The notes beneath the pieces are model-generated. The model was not told the DNA's origin. It saw nothing but the letters and a program-made list of their open reading frames with translations, and searched no databases. Position numbers and translations under genes: made by a program. From the NCBI GenBank assembly GCA_027574665.1, contig CM050652.1, forward strand, positions 35,421,631 to 35,485,630: DNA of 64,000 bases. The letters are read 5' to 3'. Shown piece after piece: positions 45,510 through 57,944 of the stretch (positions are counted from its first letter, which is position 1; each line of letters begins with the position of its first letter). This stretch comes from Rhynochetos jubatus (taxonomy: Eukaryota; Chordata; Aves; Eurypygiformes; Rhynochetidae).

Positions 45510-47071
45510 GGCTCTCACCCTCCTTACAGGGGGGCCACTCTCTCCAGGCAGCCAAGGAGCAGGACGGCAAAAGGCCAACAACCAGGAAAGCAAAGACCGA
45601 GCCCTGCTTACAGGGAGGTCGCCCAGCGCAAAACCAGCAGGGGCACCCAAAGGTGCCCGCCATGCTCTTACGTGACCGCGCCCTGCTGACAGGGAGGTCT
45701 CTTTGCCCAGGGCGCCTTTCTCCTGACCACTCCTCTCCAGCCTGGCGCCGCTCGCTCTTGCCTCGCCGTTCCTCACGCCGACGCCTCTTTCTTCTTCTCC
45801 GGCAGCTGCTGCCAAAGACGGAGGGCACACTTAGGCCTCAGAAGCGCCAACTCCGCCGCCTGAAGGAAGCGCGGCCCCCCACAGCCCCAGAGGGAGCTCC
45901 CTGAGGTACCCCCCCCCGGCTGCCACCCACCCAAGCACCCGCAGACGCCCCACCTCCACAAAGCTCTCCTGCTGCGCCTCCACTCACCAAAGCGTCGCGC
46001 AGCAGGGTTCCAGCCGGCGCTGGAGCTGGGCTCGGAGGCGGGCACCCTGGGCAAATGGAGCTGGGCACGCAAAGCAGCGGCCAAAGAGCCTGCCACCCCT
46101 GCTTACAGGGGGCTCAAGCCGCTGCCTGGACTGCAAAGCGCCCGGGACTCCGGGGCGCTGGCCCTGCCTTACAGGGCGGCCCGGGTCCCAAAGGCCCATG
46201 GAGGCTCCTTCTCTCCAATGCAGGGGCACCCTGACCTGCACCCCGCTAACGGGGCGGTCACCCCACACAGGCTGCCAGCTGAGCACAAAGGCTCACAGAC
46301 CCGGACCCCGATTACGGGCAGGTCGACACCCAGGGAGCCAGGGAGCTCGGCCTTCCCCCGCAGCCACAGGAACGAGACTCAGCAGCCAGGCACTGGAGCT
46401 TCACGGCCAAAGGCCGAGGGGCCGGGGCCCCAGCCCCGAGGACAGGGGGGGCACACGCCCGGCCCCGCACACCCTGGCCCCACGCCTCTGAAAGGCCGGG
46501 GACAGGGGAACCCGCCTGATTACAGGGGGTCACCCTCCAAGCGCCTCCCGCCGAGCGCAGGGGACACGCAGAGCCCTGCTTACAGGGCGCTCCCCCTCGC
46601 CTCGGCCCTCCCAACCAGCCCCACGGAGCCCCAGGCTCCCACCTGCGCCCGACTTACGGGCCGGCCCGCCTGGCTGCGGCACAACGCCACCTCGACATCC
46701 CTCGGGAGCCCAGGGAGCGACCTCCACCCCAACTGCGGGGGGGTCGCCCCAGCCAAAAGCGGCGCCAAAGGCGCGACTGCGCCCTGCGGCACAGCACTTC
46801 CTCAACCCGCACCCTCTAAAGGGCCAGGGAGGGCTCGCTCCTGTGGGCTGCCTACAGCAGCCTCCCCAGCCCTGCTTACAGGGGGGTCGGGCCGCTCCTG
46901 GGGACAGGGGGCTCCACGGCTCGTGACGCACACCCCGACTACGGGGGGGGTCGGGCTGGCCAGGCCGCCAGCAGGCAAAAAGCCAACGCGGCAGGGAAAC
47001 GCCCTTCCCCTGCTTACAGGGTGGGCTTGGGGGCCAGAGAGCTCCCTTTCCCCCTCGGGTGCGGAGGCGGC
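45510..47071. repeat. Satellite unit 15, type A (1562 bp)
   Basis: It has TCTCCAGG near 45546 and CCCTGAGG near 45902. It is the only unit right of 34000 with the latter variant. Confidence 0.95.
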
Positions 47072-49134
47072 GGCTCTCACCCTCCTTACAGGGGGGCCAC
47101 TCTCTCCGGGCAGCCAAGGAGCAGGACGGCAAAAGGCCAACAACCAGGAAAGCAAAGACCGAGCCCTGCTTACAGGGAGGTCGCCCAGCGCAAAACCAGC
47201 AGGGGCACCCAAAGGTGCCCGCCATGCTCTTACGTGACCGCGCCCTGCTGACAGGGAGGTCTCTTTGCCCAGGGCGCCTTTCTCCTGACCACTCCTCTCC
47301 AGCCTGGCGCCGCTCGCTCTTGCCTCGCCGTTCCTCACGCCGACGCCTCTTTCTTCTTCTCCGGCAGCTGCTGCCAAAGACGGAGGGCACACTTAGGCCT
47401 CAGAAGCGCCAACTCCGCCGCCTGAAGGAAGCGCGGCCCCCCACAGCCCCAGAGGGAGCTCTCCGAGGTACCCCCCCCCCGCCTGCCACCCACCCAAGCA
47501 CCCGCAGACGCCCCACCTCCACAAAGCTCTCCTGCTGCGCCTCCACTCACCAAAGCGTCGCGCAGCAGGGTTCCAGCCGGCGCTGGAGCTGGGCTCGGAG
47601 GCGGGCACCCTGGGCAAATGGAGCTGGGCACGCAAAGCAGCGGCCAAAGAGCCTGCCACCCCTGCTTACAGGGGGCTCAAGCCGCTGCCTGGACTGCAAA
47701 GCGCCCGGGACTCCGGGGCGCTGGCCCTGCCTTACAGGGCGGCCCGGGTCCCAAAGGCCCATGGAGGCTCCTTCTCTCCAATGCAGGGGCACCCTGACCT
47801 GCACCCCGCTAACGGGGCGGTCACCCCACACAGGCTGCCAGCTGAGCACAAAGGCTCACAGACCCGGACCCCGATTACGGGCAGGTCGACACCCAGGGAG
47901 CCAGGGAGCTCGGCCTTCCCCCGCAGCCACAGGAACGAGACTCAGCAGCCAGGCACTGGAGCTTCACGGCCAAAGGCCGAGGGGCCGGGGCCCCAGCCCC
48001 GAGGACAGGGGGGGCACACGCCCGGCCCCGCACACCCTGGCCCCACGCCTCTGAAAGGCCGGGGACAGGGGAACCCGCCTGATTACAGGGGGTCACCCTC
48101 CAAGCGCCTCCCGCCGAGCGCAGGGGACACGCAGAGCCCTGCTTACAGGGCGCTCCCCCTCGCCTCGGCCCTCCCAACCAGCCCCACGGAGCCCCAGGCT
48201 CCCACCTGCGCCCGACTTACGGGCCGGCCCGCCTGGCTGCGGCACAACGCCACCTCGACATCCCTCGGGAGCCCAGGGAGCGACCTCCACCCCAACTGCG
48301 GGGGGGTCGCCCCAGCCAAAAGCGGCGCCAAAGGCGCGACTGCGCCCTGCGGCACAGCACTTCCTCAACCCGCACCCTCTAAAGGGCCAGGGAGGGCTCG
48401 CTCCTGTGGGCTGCCTACAGCAGCCTCCCCAGCCCTGCTTACAGGGGGGGTCGGGCCGCTCCTGGGGACAGGGGGCTCCACGGCTCGTGACGCACGCCCC
48501 GACTACGGGGGGCTCTCACGCTGGCAGCTCGCCAGCAGGACAGGCAGCCACACGGGCGCGGGCCCTGACTACAGGCGGGTCCCGTCGCCCACGCTACCAC
48601 TAAGTGGCTTCGCTCTGTCCTTACAAAGGAGGGGTAAGCCCAGACCCTTCCTCCGCTCGCGGTCTCAGAGGGGACCCCCCGGTGCTGCACAGCGCCCTAC
48701 TTTCCCTCCTGTGAAGTTTCAGCTAAACTGCAGTGATTTTAACGGGGGCCTAAAGGACAAGGTCACTCACTCGCTCATTCACACCAACCCAAGGACAAGG
48801 AGAGGGACAGGGACGGGAAAATAGACCTTCATTGAAGGGAGAGGGAGCACTGCGCAACCAATGTTTGGGGAGCCATCCCTACCCACGAGCAGGAGAAGAG
48901 AGCCTCAGACCTCTCCCCCGGGGCTGCATGGAGGCCACAGGGGCCTCGACACGCCAAGGGGCTTTACGGGGGGCCAAGAGGCAAACGCCATGACACGCCC
49001 CGACTACGGGGGGTCGGGCTGGCCAGGCCGCCAGCAGGCAAAAAGCCAACGCGGCAGGGAAACGCCCTTCCCCTGCTTACAGGGTGGGCTTGGGGGCCAG
49101 AGAGCTCCCTTTCCCCCTCGGGTGCGGAGGCGGC
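47072..49134. repeat. Satellite unit 16, type B (2063 bp)
   Basis: The B segment is at 48494-48994. CTCTCCGAGG followed by a longer C run and GCCTGCC near 47460-47480 is shared with units 18 and 23 and adds one base. Confidence 0.95.
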
Positions 49135-50696
49135 GGCTCTCACCCTCCTTACAGGGGGGCCACTCTCTCCAGGCAGCCAAGGAGCAGGACGGCAAAAGGC
49201 CAACAACCAGGAAAGCAAAGACCGAGCCCTGCTTACAGGGAGGTCGCCCAGCGCAAAACCAGCAGGGGCACCCAAAGGTGCCCGCCATGCTCTTACGTGA
49301 CCGCGCCCTGCTGACAGGGAGGTCTCTTTGCCCAGGGCGCCTTTCTCCTGACCACTCCTCTCCAGCCTGGCGCCGCTCGCTCTTGCCTCGCCGTTCCTCA
49401 CGCCGACGCCTCTTTCTTCTTCTCCGGCAGCTGCTGCCAAAGACGGAGGGCACACTTAGGCCTCAGAAGCGCCAACTCCGCCGCCTGAAGGAAGCGTGGC
49501 CCCCCACAGCCCCAGAGGGAGCTCCCCGAGGTACCCCCCCCCGGCTGCCACCCACCCAAGCACCCGCAGACGCCCCACCTCCACAAAGCTCTCCTGCTGC
49601 GCCTCCACTCACCAAAGCGTCGCGCAGCAGGGTTCCAGCCGGCGCTGGAGCTGGGCTCGGAGGCGGGCACCCTGGGCAAATGGAGCTGGGCACGCAAAGC
49701 AGCGGCCAAAGAGCCTGCCACCCCTGCTTACAGGGGGCTCAAGCCGCTGCCTGGACTGCAAAGCGCCCGGGACTCCGGGGCGCTGGCCCTGCCTTACAGG
49801 GCGGCCCGGGTCCCAAAGGCCCATGGAGGCTCCTTCTCTCCAATGCAGGGGCACCCTGACCTGCACCCCGCTAACGGGGCGGTCACCCCACACAGGCTGC
49901 CAGCTGAGCACAAAGGCTCACAGACCCGGACCCCGATTACGGGCAGGTCGACACCCAGGGAGCCAGGGAGCTCGGCCTTCCCCCGCAGCCACAGGAACGA
50001 GACTCAGCAGCCAGGCACTGGAGCTTCACGGCCAAAGGCCGAGGGGCCGGGGCCCCAGCCCCGAGGACAGGGGGGGCACACGCCCGGCCCCGCACACCCT
50101 GGCCCCACGCCTCTGAAAGGCCGGGGACAGGGGAACCCGCCTGATTACAGGGGGTCACCCTCCAAGCGCCTCCCGCCGAGCGCAGGGGACACGCAGAGCC
50201 CTGCTTACAGGGCGCTCCCCCTCGCCTCGGCCCTCCCAACCAGCCCCACGGAGCCCCAGGCTCCCACCTGCGCCCGACTTACGGGCCGGCCCGCCTGGCT
50301 GCGGCACAACGCCACCTCGACATCCCTCGGGAGCCCAGGGAGCGACCTCCACCCCAACTGCGGGGGGGTCGCCCCAGCCAAAAGCGGCGCCAAAGGCGCG
50401 ACTGCGCCCTGCGGCACAGCACTTCCTCAACCCGCACCCTCTAAAGGGCCAGGGAGGGCTCGCTCCTGTGGGCTGCCTACAGCAGCCTCCCCAGCCCTGC
50501 TTACAGGGGGGTCGGGCCGCTCCTGGGGACAGGGGGCTCCACGGCTCGTGACGCACACCCCGACTACGGGGGGGGTCGGGCTGGCCAGGCCGCCAGCAGG
50601 CAAAAAGCCAACGCGGCAGGGAAACGCCCTTCCCCTGCTTACAGGGTGGGCTTGGGGGCCAGAGAGCTCCCTTTCCCCCTCGGGTGCGGAGGCGGC
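49135..50696. repeat. Satellite unit 17, type A (1562 bp)
   Basis: It has TCTCCAGG near 49171. GAAGCGTGGCC near 49497 is shared only with unit 19. Confidence 0.95.
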
Positions 50697-52759
50697 GGCT
50701 CTCACCCTCCTTACAGGGGGGCCACTCTCTCCGGGCAGCCAAGGAGCAGGACGGCAAAAGGCCAACAACCAGGAAAGCAAAGACCGAGCCCTGCTTACAG
50801 GGAGGTCGCCCAGCGCAAAACCAGCAGGGGCACCCAAAGGTGCCCGCCATGCTCTTACGTGACCGCGCCCTGCTGACAGGGAGGTCTCTTTGCCCAGGGC
50901 GCCTTTCTCCTGACCACTCCTCTCCAGCCTGGCGCCGCTCGCTCTTGCCTCGCCGTTCCTCACGCCGACGCCTCTTTCTTCTTCTCCGGCAGCTGCTGCC
51001 AAAGACGGAGGGCACACTTAGGCCTCAGAAGCGCCAACTCCGCCGCCTGAAGGAAGCGCGGCCCCCCACAGCCCCAGAGGGAGCTCTCCGAGGTACCCCC
51101 CCCCCGCCTGCCACCCACCCAAGCACCCGCAGACGCCCCACCTCCACAAAGCTCTCCTGCTGCGCCTCCACTCACCAAAGCGTCGCGCAGCAGGGTTCCA
51201 GCCGGCGCTGGAGCTGGGCTCGGAGGCGGGCACCCTGGGCAAATGGAGCTGGGCACGCAAAGCAGCGGCCAAAGAGCCTGCCACCCCTGCTTACAGGGGG
51301 CTCAAGCCGCTGCCTGGACTGCAAAGCGCCCGGGACTCCGGGGCGCTGGCCCTGCCTTACAGGGCGGCCCGGGTCCCAAAGGCCCATGGAGGCTCCTTCT
51401 CTCCAATGCAGGGGCACCCTGACCTGCACCCCGCTAACGGGGCGGTCACCCCACACAGGCTGCCAGCTGAGCACAAAGGCTCACAGACCCGGACCCCGAT
51501 TACGGGCAGGTCGACACCCAGGGAGCCAGGGAGCTCGGCCTTCCCCCGCAGCCACAGGAACGAGACTCAGCAGCCAGGCACTGGAGCTTCACGGCCAAAG
51601 GCCGAGGGGCCGGGGCCCCAGCCCCGAGGACAGGGGGGGCACACGCCCGGCCCCGCACACCCTGGCCCCACGCCTCTGAAAGGCCGGGGACAGGGGAACC
51701 CGCCTGATTACAGGGGGTCACCCTCCAAGCGCCTCCCGCCGAGCGCAGGGGACACGCAGAGCCCTGCTTACAGGGCGCTCCCCCTCGCCTCGGCCCTCCC
51801 AACCAGCCCCACGGAGCCCCAGGCTCCCACCTGCGCCCGACTTACGGGCCGGCCCGCCTGGCTGCGGCACAACGCCACCTCGACATCCCTCGGGAGCCCA
51901 GGGAGCGACCTCCACCCCAACTGCGGGGGGGTCGCCCCAGCCAAAAGCGGCGCCAAAGGCGCGACTGCGCCCTGCGGCACAGCACTTCCTCAACCCGCAC
52001 CCTCTAAAGGGCCAGGGAGGGCTCGCTCCTGTGGGCTGCCTACAGCAGCCTCCCCAGCCCTGCTTACAGGGGGGGTCGGGCCGCTCCTGGGGACAGGGGG
52101 CTCCACGGCTCGTGACGCACGCCCCGACTACGGGGGGCTCTCACGCTGGCAGCTCGCCAGCAGGACAGGCAGCCACACGGGCGCGGGCCCTGACTACAGG
52201 CGGGTCCCGTCGCCCACGCTACCACTAAGTGGCTTCGCTCTGTCCTTACAAAGGAGGGGTAAGCCCAGACCCTTCCTCCGCTCGCGGTCTCAGAGGGGAC
52301 CCCCCGGTGCTGCACAGCGCCCTACTTTCCCTCCTGTGAAGTTTCAGCTAAACTGCAGTGATTTTAACGGGGGCCTAAAGGACAAGGTCACTCACTCGCT
52401 CATTCACACCAACCCAAGGACAAGGAGAGGGACAGGGACGGGAAAATAGACCTTCATTGAAGGGAGAGGGAGCACTGCGCAACCAATGTTTGGGGAGCCA
52501 TCCCTACCCACGAGCAGGAGAAGAGAGCCTCAGACCTCTCCCCCGGGGCTGCATGGAGGCCACAGGGGCCTCGACACGCCAAGGGGCTTTACGGGGGGCC
52601 AAGAGGCAAACGCCATGACACGCCCCGACTACGGGGGGTCGGGCTGGCCAGGCCGCCAGCAGGCAAAAAGCCAACGCGGCAGGGAAACGCCCTTCCCCTG
52701 CTTACAGGGTGGGCTTGGGGGCCAGAGAGCTCCCTTTCCCCCTCGGGTGCGGAGGCGGC
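50697..52759. repeat. Satellite unit 18, type B (2063 bp)
   Basis: The B segment is at 52119-52619. It matches unit 16 at every variant site tracked, including CTCTCCGAGG near 51086. Confidence 0.95.
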
Positions 52760-54321
52760 GGCTCTCACCCTCCTTACAGGGGGGCCACTCTCTCCAGGCA
52801 GCCAAGGAGCAGGACGGCAAAAGGCCAACAACCAGGAAAGCAAAGACCGAGCCCTGCTTACAGGGAGGTCGCCCAGCGCAAAACCAGCAGGGGCACCCAA
52901 AGGTGCCCGCCATGCTCTTACGTGACCGCGCCCTGCTGACAGGGAGGTCTCTTTGCCCAGGGCGCCTTTCTCCTGACCACTCCTCTCCAGCCTGGCGCCG
53001 CTCGCTCTTGCCTCGCCGTTCCTCACGCCGACGCCTCTTTCTTCTTCTCCGGCAGCTGCTGCCAAAGACGGAGGGCACACTTAGGCCTCAGAAGCGCCAA
53101 CTCCGCCGCCTGAAGGAAGCGTGGCCCCCCACAGCCCCAGAGGGAGCTCCCCGAGGTACCCCCCCCCGGCTGCCACCCACCCAAGCACCCGCAGACGCCC
53201 CACCTCCACAAAGCTCTCCTGCTGCGCCTCCACTCACCAAAGCGTCGCGCAGCAGGGTTCCAGCCGGCGCTGGAGCTGGGCTCGGAGGCGGGCACCCTGG
53301 GCAAATGGAGCTGGGCACGCAAAGCAGCGGCCAAAGAGCCTGCCACCCCTGCTTACAGGGGGCTCAAGCCGCTGCCTGGACTGCAAAGCGCCCGGGACTC
53401 CGGGGCGCTGGCCCTGCCTTACAGGGCGGCCCGGGTCCCAAAGGCCCATGGAGGCTCCTTCTCTCCAATGCAGGGGCACCCTGACCTGCACCCCGCTAAC
53501 GGGGCGGTCACCCCACACAGGCTGCCAGCTGAGCACAAAGGCTCACAGACCCGGACCCCGATTACGGGCAGGTCGACACCCAGGGAGCCAGGGAGCTCGG
53601 CCTTCCCCCGCAGCCACAGGAACGAGACTCAGCAGCCAGGCACTGGAGCTTCACGGCCAAAGGCCGAGGGGCCGGGGCCCCAGCCCCGAGGACAGGGGGG
53701 GCACACGCCCGGCCCCGCACACCCTGGCCCCACGCCTCTGAAAGGCCGGGGACAGGGGAACCCGCCTGATTACAGGGGGTCACCCTCCAAGCGCCTCCCG
53801 CCGAGCGCAGGGGACACGCAGAGCCCTGCTTACAGGGCGCTCCCCCTCGCCTCGGCCCTCCCAACCAGCCCCACGGAGCCCCAGGCTCCCACCTGCGCCC
53901 GACTTACGGGCCGGCCCGCCTGGCTGCGGCACAACGCCACCTCGACATCCCTCGGGAGCCCAGGGAGCGACCTCCACCCCAACTGCGGGGGGGTCGCCCC
54001 AGCCAAAAGCGGCGCCAAAGGCGCGACTGCGCCCTGCGGCACAGCACTTCCTCAACCCGCACCCTCTAAAGGGCCAGGGAGGGCTCGCTCCTGTGGGCTG
54101 CCTACAGCAGCCTCCCCAGCCCTGCTTACAGGGGGGTCGGGCCGCTCCTGGGGACAGGGGGCTCCACGGCTCGTGACGCACACCCCGACTACGGGGGGGG
54201 TCGGGCTGGCCAGGCCGCCAGCAGGCAAAAAGCCAACGCGGCAGGGAAACGCCCTTCCCCTGCTTACAGGGTGGGCTTGGGGGCCAGAGAGCTCCCTTTC
54301 CCCCTCGGGTGCGGAGGCGGC
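52760..54321. repeat. Satellite unit 19, type A (1562 bp)
   Basis: It matches unit 17 at every variant site tracked, including GAAGCGTGGCC near 53122. Units 18-19 therefore look like a direct duplicate of units 16-17. Confidence 0.95.
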
Positions 54322-56382
54322 GGCTCTCACCCTCCTTACAGGGGGGCCACTCTCTCCGGGCAGCCAAGGAGCAGGACGGCAAAAGGCCAACAACCAGGAA
54401 AGCAAAGACCGAGCCCTGCTTACAGGGAGGTCGCCCAGCGCAAAACCAGCAGGGGCACCCAAAGGTGCCCGCCATGCTCTTACGTGACCGCGCCCTGCTG
54501 ACAGGGAGGTCTCTTTGCCCAGGGCGCCTTTCTCCTGACCACTCCTCTCCAGCCTGGCGCCGCTCGCTCTTGCCTCGCCGTTCCTCACGCCGACGCCTCT
54601 TTCTTCTTCTCCGGCAGCTGCTGCCAAAGACGGAGGGCACACTTAGGCCTCAGAAGCGCCAACTCCGCCGCCTGAAGGAAGCGCGGCCCCCCACAGCCCC
54701 AGAGGGAGCTCCCCGAGGTACCCCCCCCCGGCTGCCACCCACCCAAGCACCCGCAGACGCCCCACCTCCACAAAGCTCTCCTGCTGCGCCTCCACTCACC
54801 AAAGCGTCGCGCAGCAGGGTTCCAGCCGGCGCTGGAGCTGGGCTCGGAGGCGGGCACCCTGGGCAAATGGAGCTGGGCACGCAAAGCAGCGGCCAAAGAG
54901 CCTGCCACCCCTGCTTACAGGGGGCTCAAGCCGCTGCCTGGACTGCAAAGCGCCCGGGACTCCGGGGCGCTGGCCCTGCCTTACAGGGCGGCCCGGGTCC
55001 CAAAGGCCCATGGAGGCTCCTTCTCTCCAATGCAGGGGCACCCTGACCTGCACCCCGCTAACGGGGCGGTCACCCCACACAGGCTGCCAGCTGAGCACAA
55101 AGGCTCACAGACCCGGACCCCGATTACGGGCAGGTCGACACCCAGGGAGCCAGGGAGCTCGGCCTTCCCCCGCAGCCACAGGAACGAGACTCAGCAGCCA
55201 GGCACTGGAGCTTCACGGCCAAAGGCCGAGGGGCCGGGGCCCCAGCCCCGAGGACAGGGGGGGCACACGCCCGGCCCCGCACACCCTGGCCCCACGCCTC
55301 TGAAAGGCCGGGGACAGGGGAACCCGCCTGATTACAGGGGGTCACCCTCCAAGCGCCTCCCGCCGAGCGCAGGGGACACGCAGAGCCCTGCTTACAGGGC
55401 GCTCCCCCTCGCCTCGGCCCTCCCAACCAGCCCCACGGAGCCCCAGGCTCCCACCTGCGCCCGACTTACGGGCCGGCCCGCCTGGCTGCGGCACAACGCC
55501 ACCTCGACATCCCTCGGGAGCCCAGGGAGCGACCTCCACCCCAACTGCGGGGGGGTCGCCCCAGCCAAAAGCAGCGCCAAAGGCGCGACTGCGGCCTGCG
55601 GCACAGCACTTCCTCAACCCGCACCCTCTAAAGGGCCAGGGAGGGCTCGCTCCTGTGGGCTGCCTACAGCAGCCTCCCCAGCCCTGCTTACAGGTGGGTC
55701 GGGCCGCTCCTGGGGACAGGGGGCTCCACGGCTCGTGACGCACGCCCCGACTACGGGGGGCTCTCACGCTGGCAGCTCGCCAGCAGGACAGGCAGCCACA
55801 CGGGCGCGGGCCCTGACTACAGGCGGGTCCCGTCGCCCACGCTACCACTAAGTGGCTTCGCTCTGTCCTTACAAAGGAGGGGTAAGCCCAGACCCTTCCT
55901 CCGCTCGCGGTCTCAGAGGGGACTCCCCGGTGCTGCACAGCGCCCTACTTTCCCTCCTGTGAAGTTTCAGCTAAACTGCAGTGATTTTAACGGGGGCCTA
56001 AAGGACAAGGTCACTCACTCGCTCATTCACACCAACCCAAGGACAAGGAGAGGGACAGGGACGGGAAAATAGACCTTCATTGAAGGGAGAGGGAGCACTG
56101 CGCAACCAATGTTTGGGGAGCCATCCCTACCCACGAGCAGGAGAAGAGAGCCTCAGACCTCTCCCCCGGGGCTGCATGGAGGCCACAGGGGCCTCGACAC
56201 GCCAAGGGGCTTTACGGGGGGCCAAGAGGCAAACGCCATGACACGCCCCGACTACGGGGGGTCGGGCTGGCCAGGCCGCCAGCAGGCAAAAAGCCAACGC
56301 GGCAGGGAAACGCCCTTCCCCTGCTTACAGGGTGGGCTTGGGGGCCAGAGAGCTCCCTTTCCCCCTCGGGTGCGGAGGCGGC
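54322..56382. repeat. Satellite unit 20, type B (2061 bp)
   Basis: The B segment is at 55742-56242. ACTGCGGCCTGCGG near 55592, CTTACAGGTGGGTC near 55692 and GGGGACTCCCC near 55922 are shared with unit 22. AAAAGCAGCGCC near 55572 is shared only with unit 6. Confidence 0.95.
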
Positions 56383-57944
56383 GGCTCTCACCCTCCTTAC
56401 AGGGGGGCCACTCTCTCCAGGCAGCCAAGGAGCAGGACGGCAAAAGGCCAACAACCAGGAAAGCAAAGACCGAGCCCTGCTTACAGGGAGGTCGCCCAGC
56501 GCAAAACCAGCAGGGGCACCCAAAGGTGCCCGCCATGCTCTTACGTGACCGCGCCCTGCTGACAGGGAGGTCTCTTTGCCCAGGGCGCCTTTCTCCTGAC
56601 CACTCCTCTCCAGCCTGGCGCCGCTCGCTCTTGCCTCGCCGTTCCTCACGCCGACGCCTCTTTCTTCTTCTCCGGCAGCTGCTGCCAAAGACGGAGGGCA
56701 CACTTAGGCCTCAGAAGCGCCAACTCCGCCGCCTGAAGGAAGCGCGGCCCCCCACAGCCCCAGAGGGAGCTCCCCGAGGTACCCCCCCCCGGCTGCCACC
56801 CACCCAAGCACCCGCAGACGCCCCACCTCCACAAAGCTCTCCTGCTGCGCCTCCACTCACCAAAGCGTCGCGCAGCAGGGTTCCAGCCGGCGCTGGAGCT
56901 GGGCTCGGAGGCGGGCACCCTGGGCAAATGGAGCTGGGCACGCAAAGCAGCGGCCAAAGAGCCTGCCACCCCTGCTTACAGGGGGCTCAAGCCGCTGCCT
57001 GGACTGCAAAGCGCCCGGGACTCCGGGGCGCTGGCCCTGCCTTACAGGGCGGCCCGGGTCCCAAAGGCCCATGGAGGCTCCTTCTCTCCAATGCAGGGGC
57101 ACCCTGACCTGCACCCCGCTAACGGGGCGGTCACCCCACACAGGCTGCCAGCTGAGCACAAAGGCTCACAGACCCGGACCCCGATTACGGGCAGGTCGAC
57201 ACCCAGGGAGCCAGGGAGCTCGGCCTTCCCCCGCAGCCACAGGAACGAGACTCAGCAGCCAGGCACTGGAGCTTCACGGCCAAAGGCCGAGGGGCCGGGG
57301 CCCCAGCCCCGAGGACAGGGGGGGCACACGCCCGGCCCCGCACACCCTGGCCCCACGCCTCTGAAAGGCCGGGGACAGGGGAACCCGCCTGATTACAGGG
57401 GGTCACCCTCCAAGCGCCTCCCGCCGAGCGCAGGGGACACGCAGAGCCCTGCTTACAGGGCGCTCCCCCTCGCCTCGGCCCTCCCAACCAGCCCCACGGA
57501 GCCCCAGGCTCCCACCTGCGCCCGACTTACGGGCCGGCCCGCCTGGCTGCGGCACAACGCCACCTCGACATCCCTCGGGAGCCCAGGGAGCGACCTCCAC
57601 CCCAACTGCAGGGGGGTCGCCCCAGCCAAAAGCGGCGCCAAAGGCGCGACTGCGCCCTGCGGCACAGCACTTCCTCAACCCGCACCCTCTAAAGGGCCAG
57701 GGAGGGCTCGCTCCTGTGGGCTGCCTACAGCAGCCTCCCCAGCCCTGCTTACAGGGGGGTCGGGCCGCTCCTGGGGACAGGGGGCTCCACGGCTCGTGAC
57801 GCACACCCCGACTACGGGGGGGGTCGGGCTGGCCAGGCCGCCAGCAGGCAAAAAGCCAACGCGGCAGGGAAACGCCCTTCCCCTGCTTACAGGGTGGGCT
57901 TGGGGGCCAGAGAGCTCCCTTTCCCCCTCGGGTGCGGAGGCGGC
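56383..57944. repeat. Satellite unit 21, type A (1562 bp)
   Basis: It has TCTCCAGG near 56419 and AACTGCAGGGG near 57609, the same marker pair as unit 13. Confidence 0.95.
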
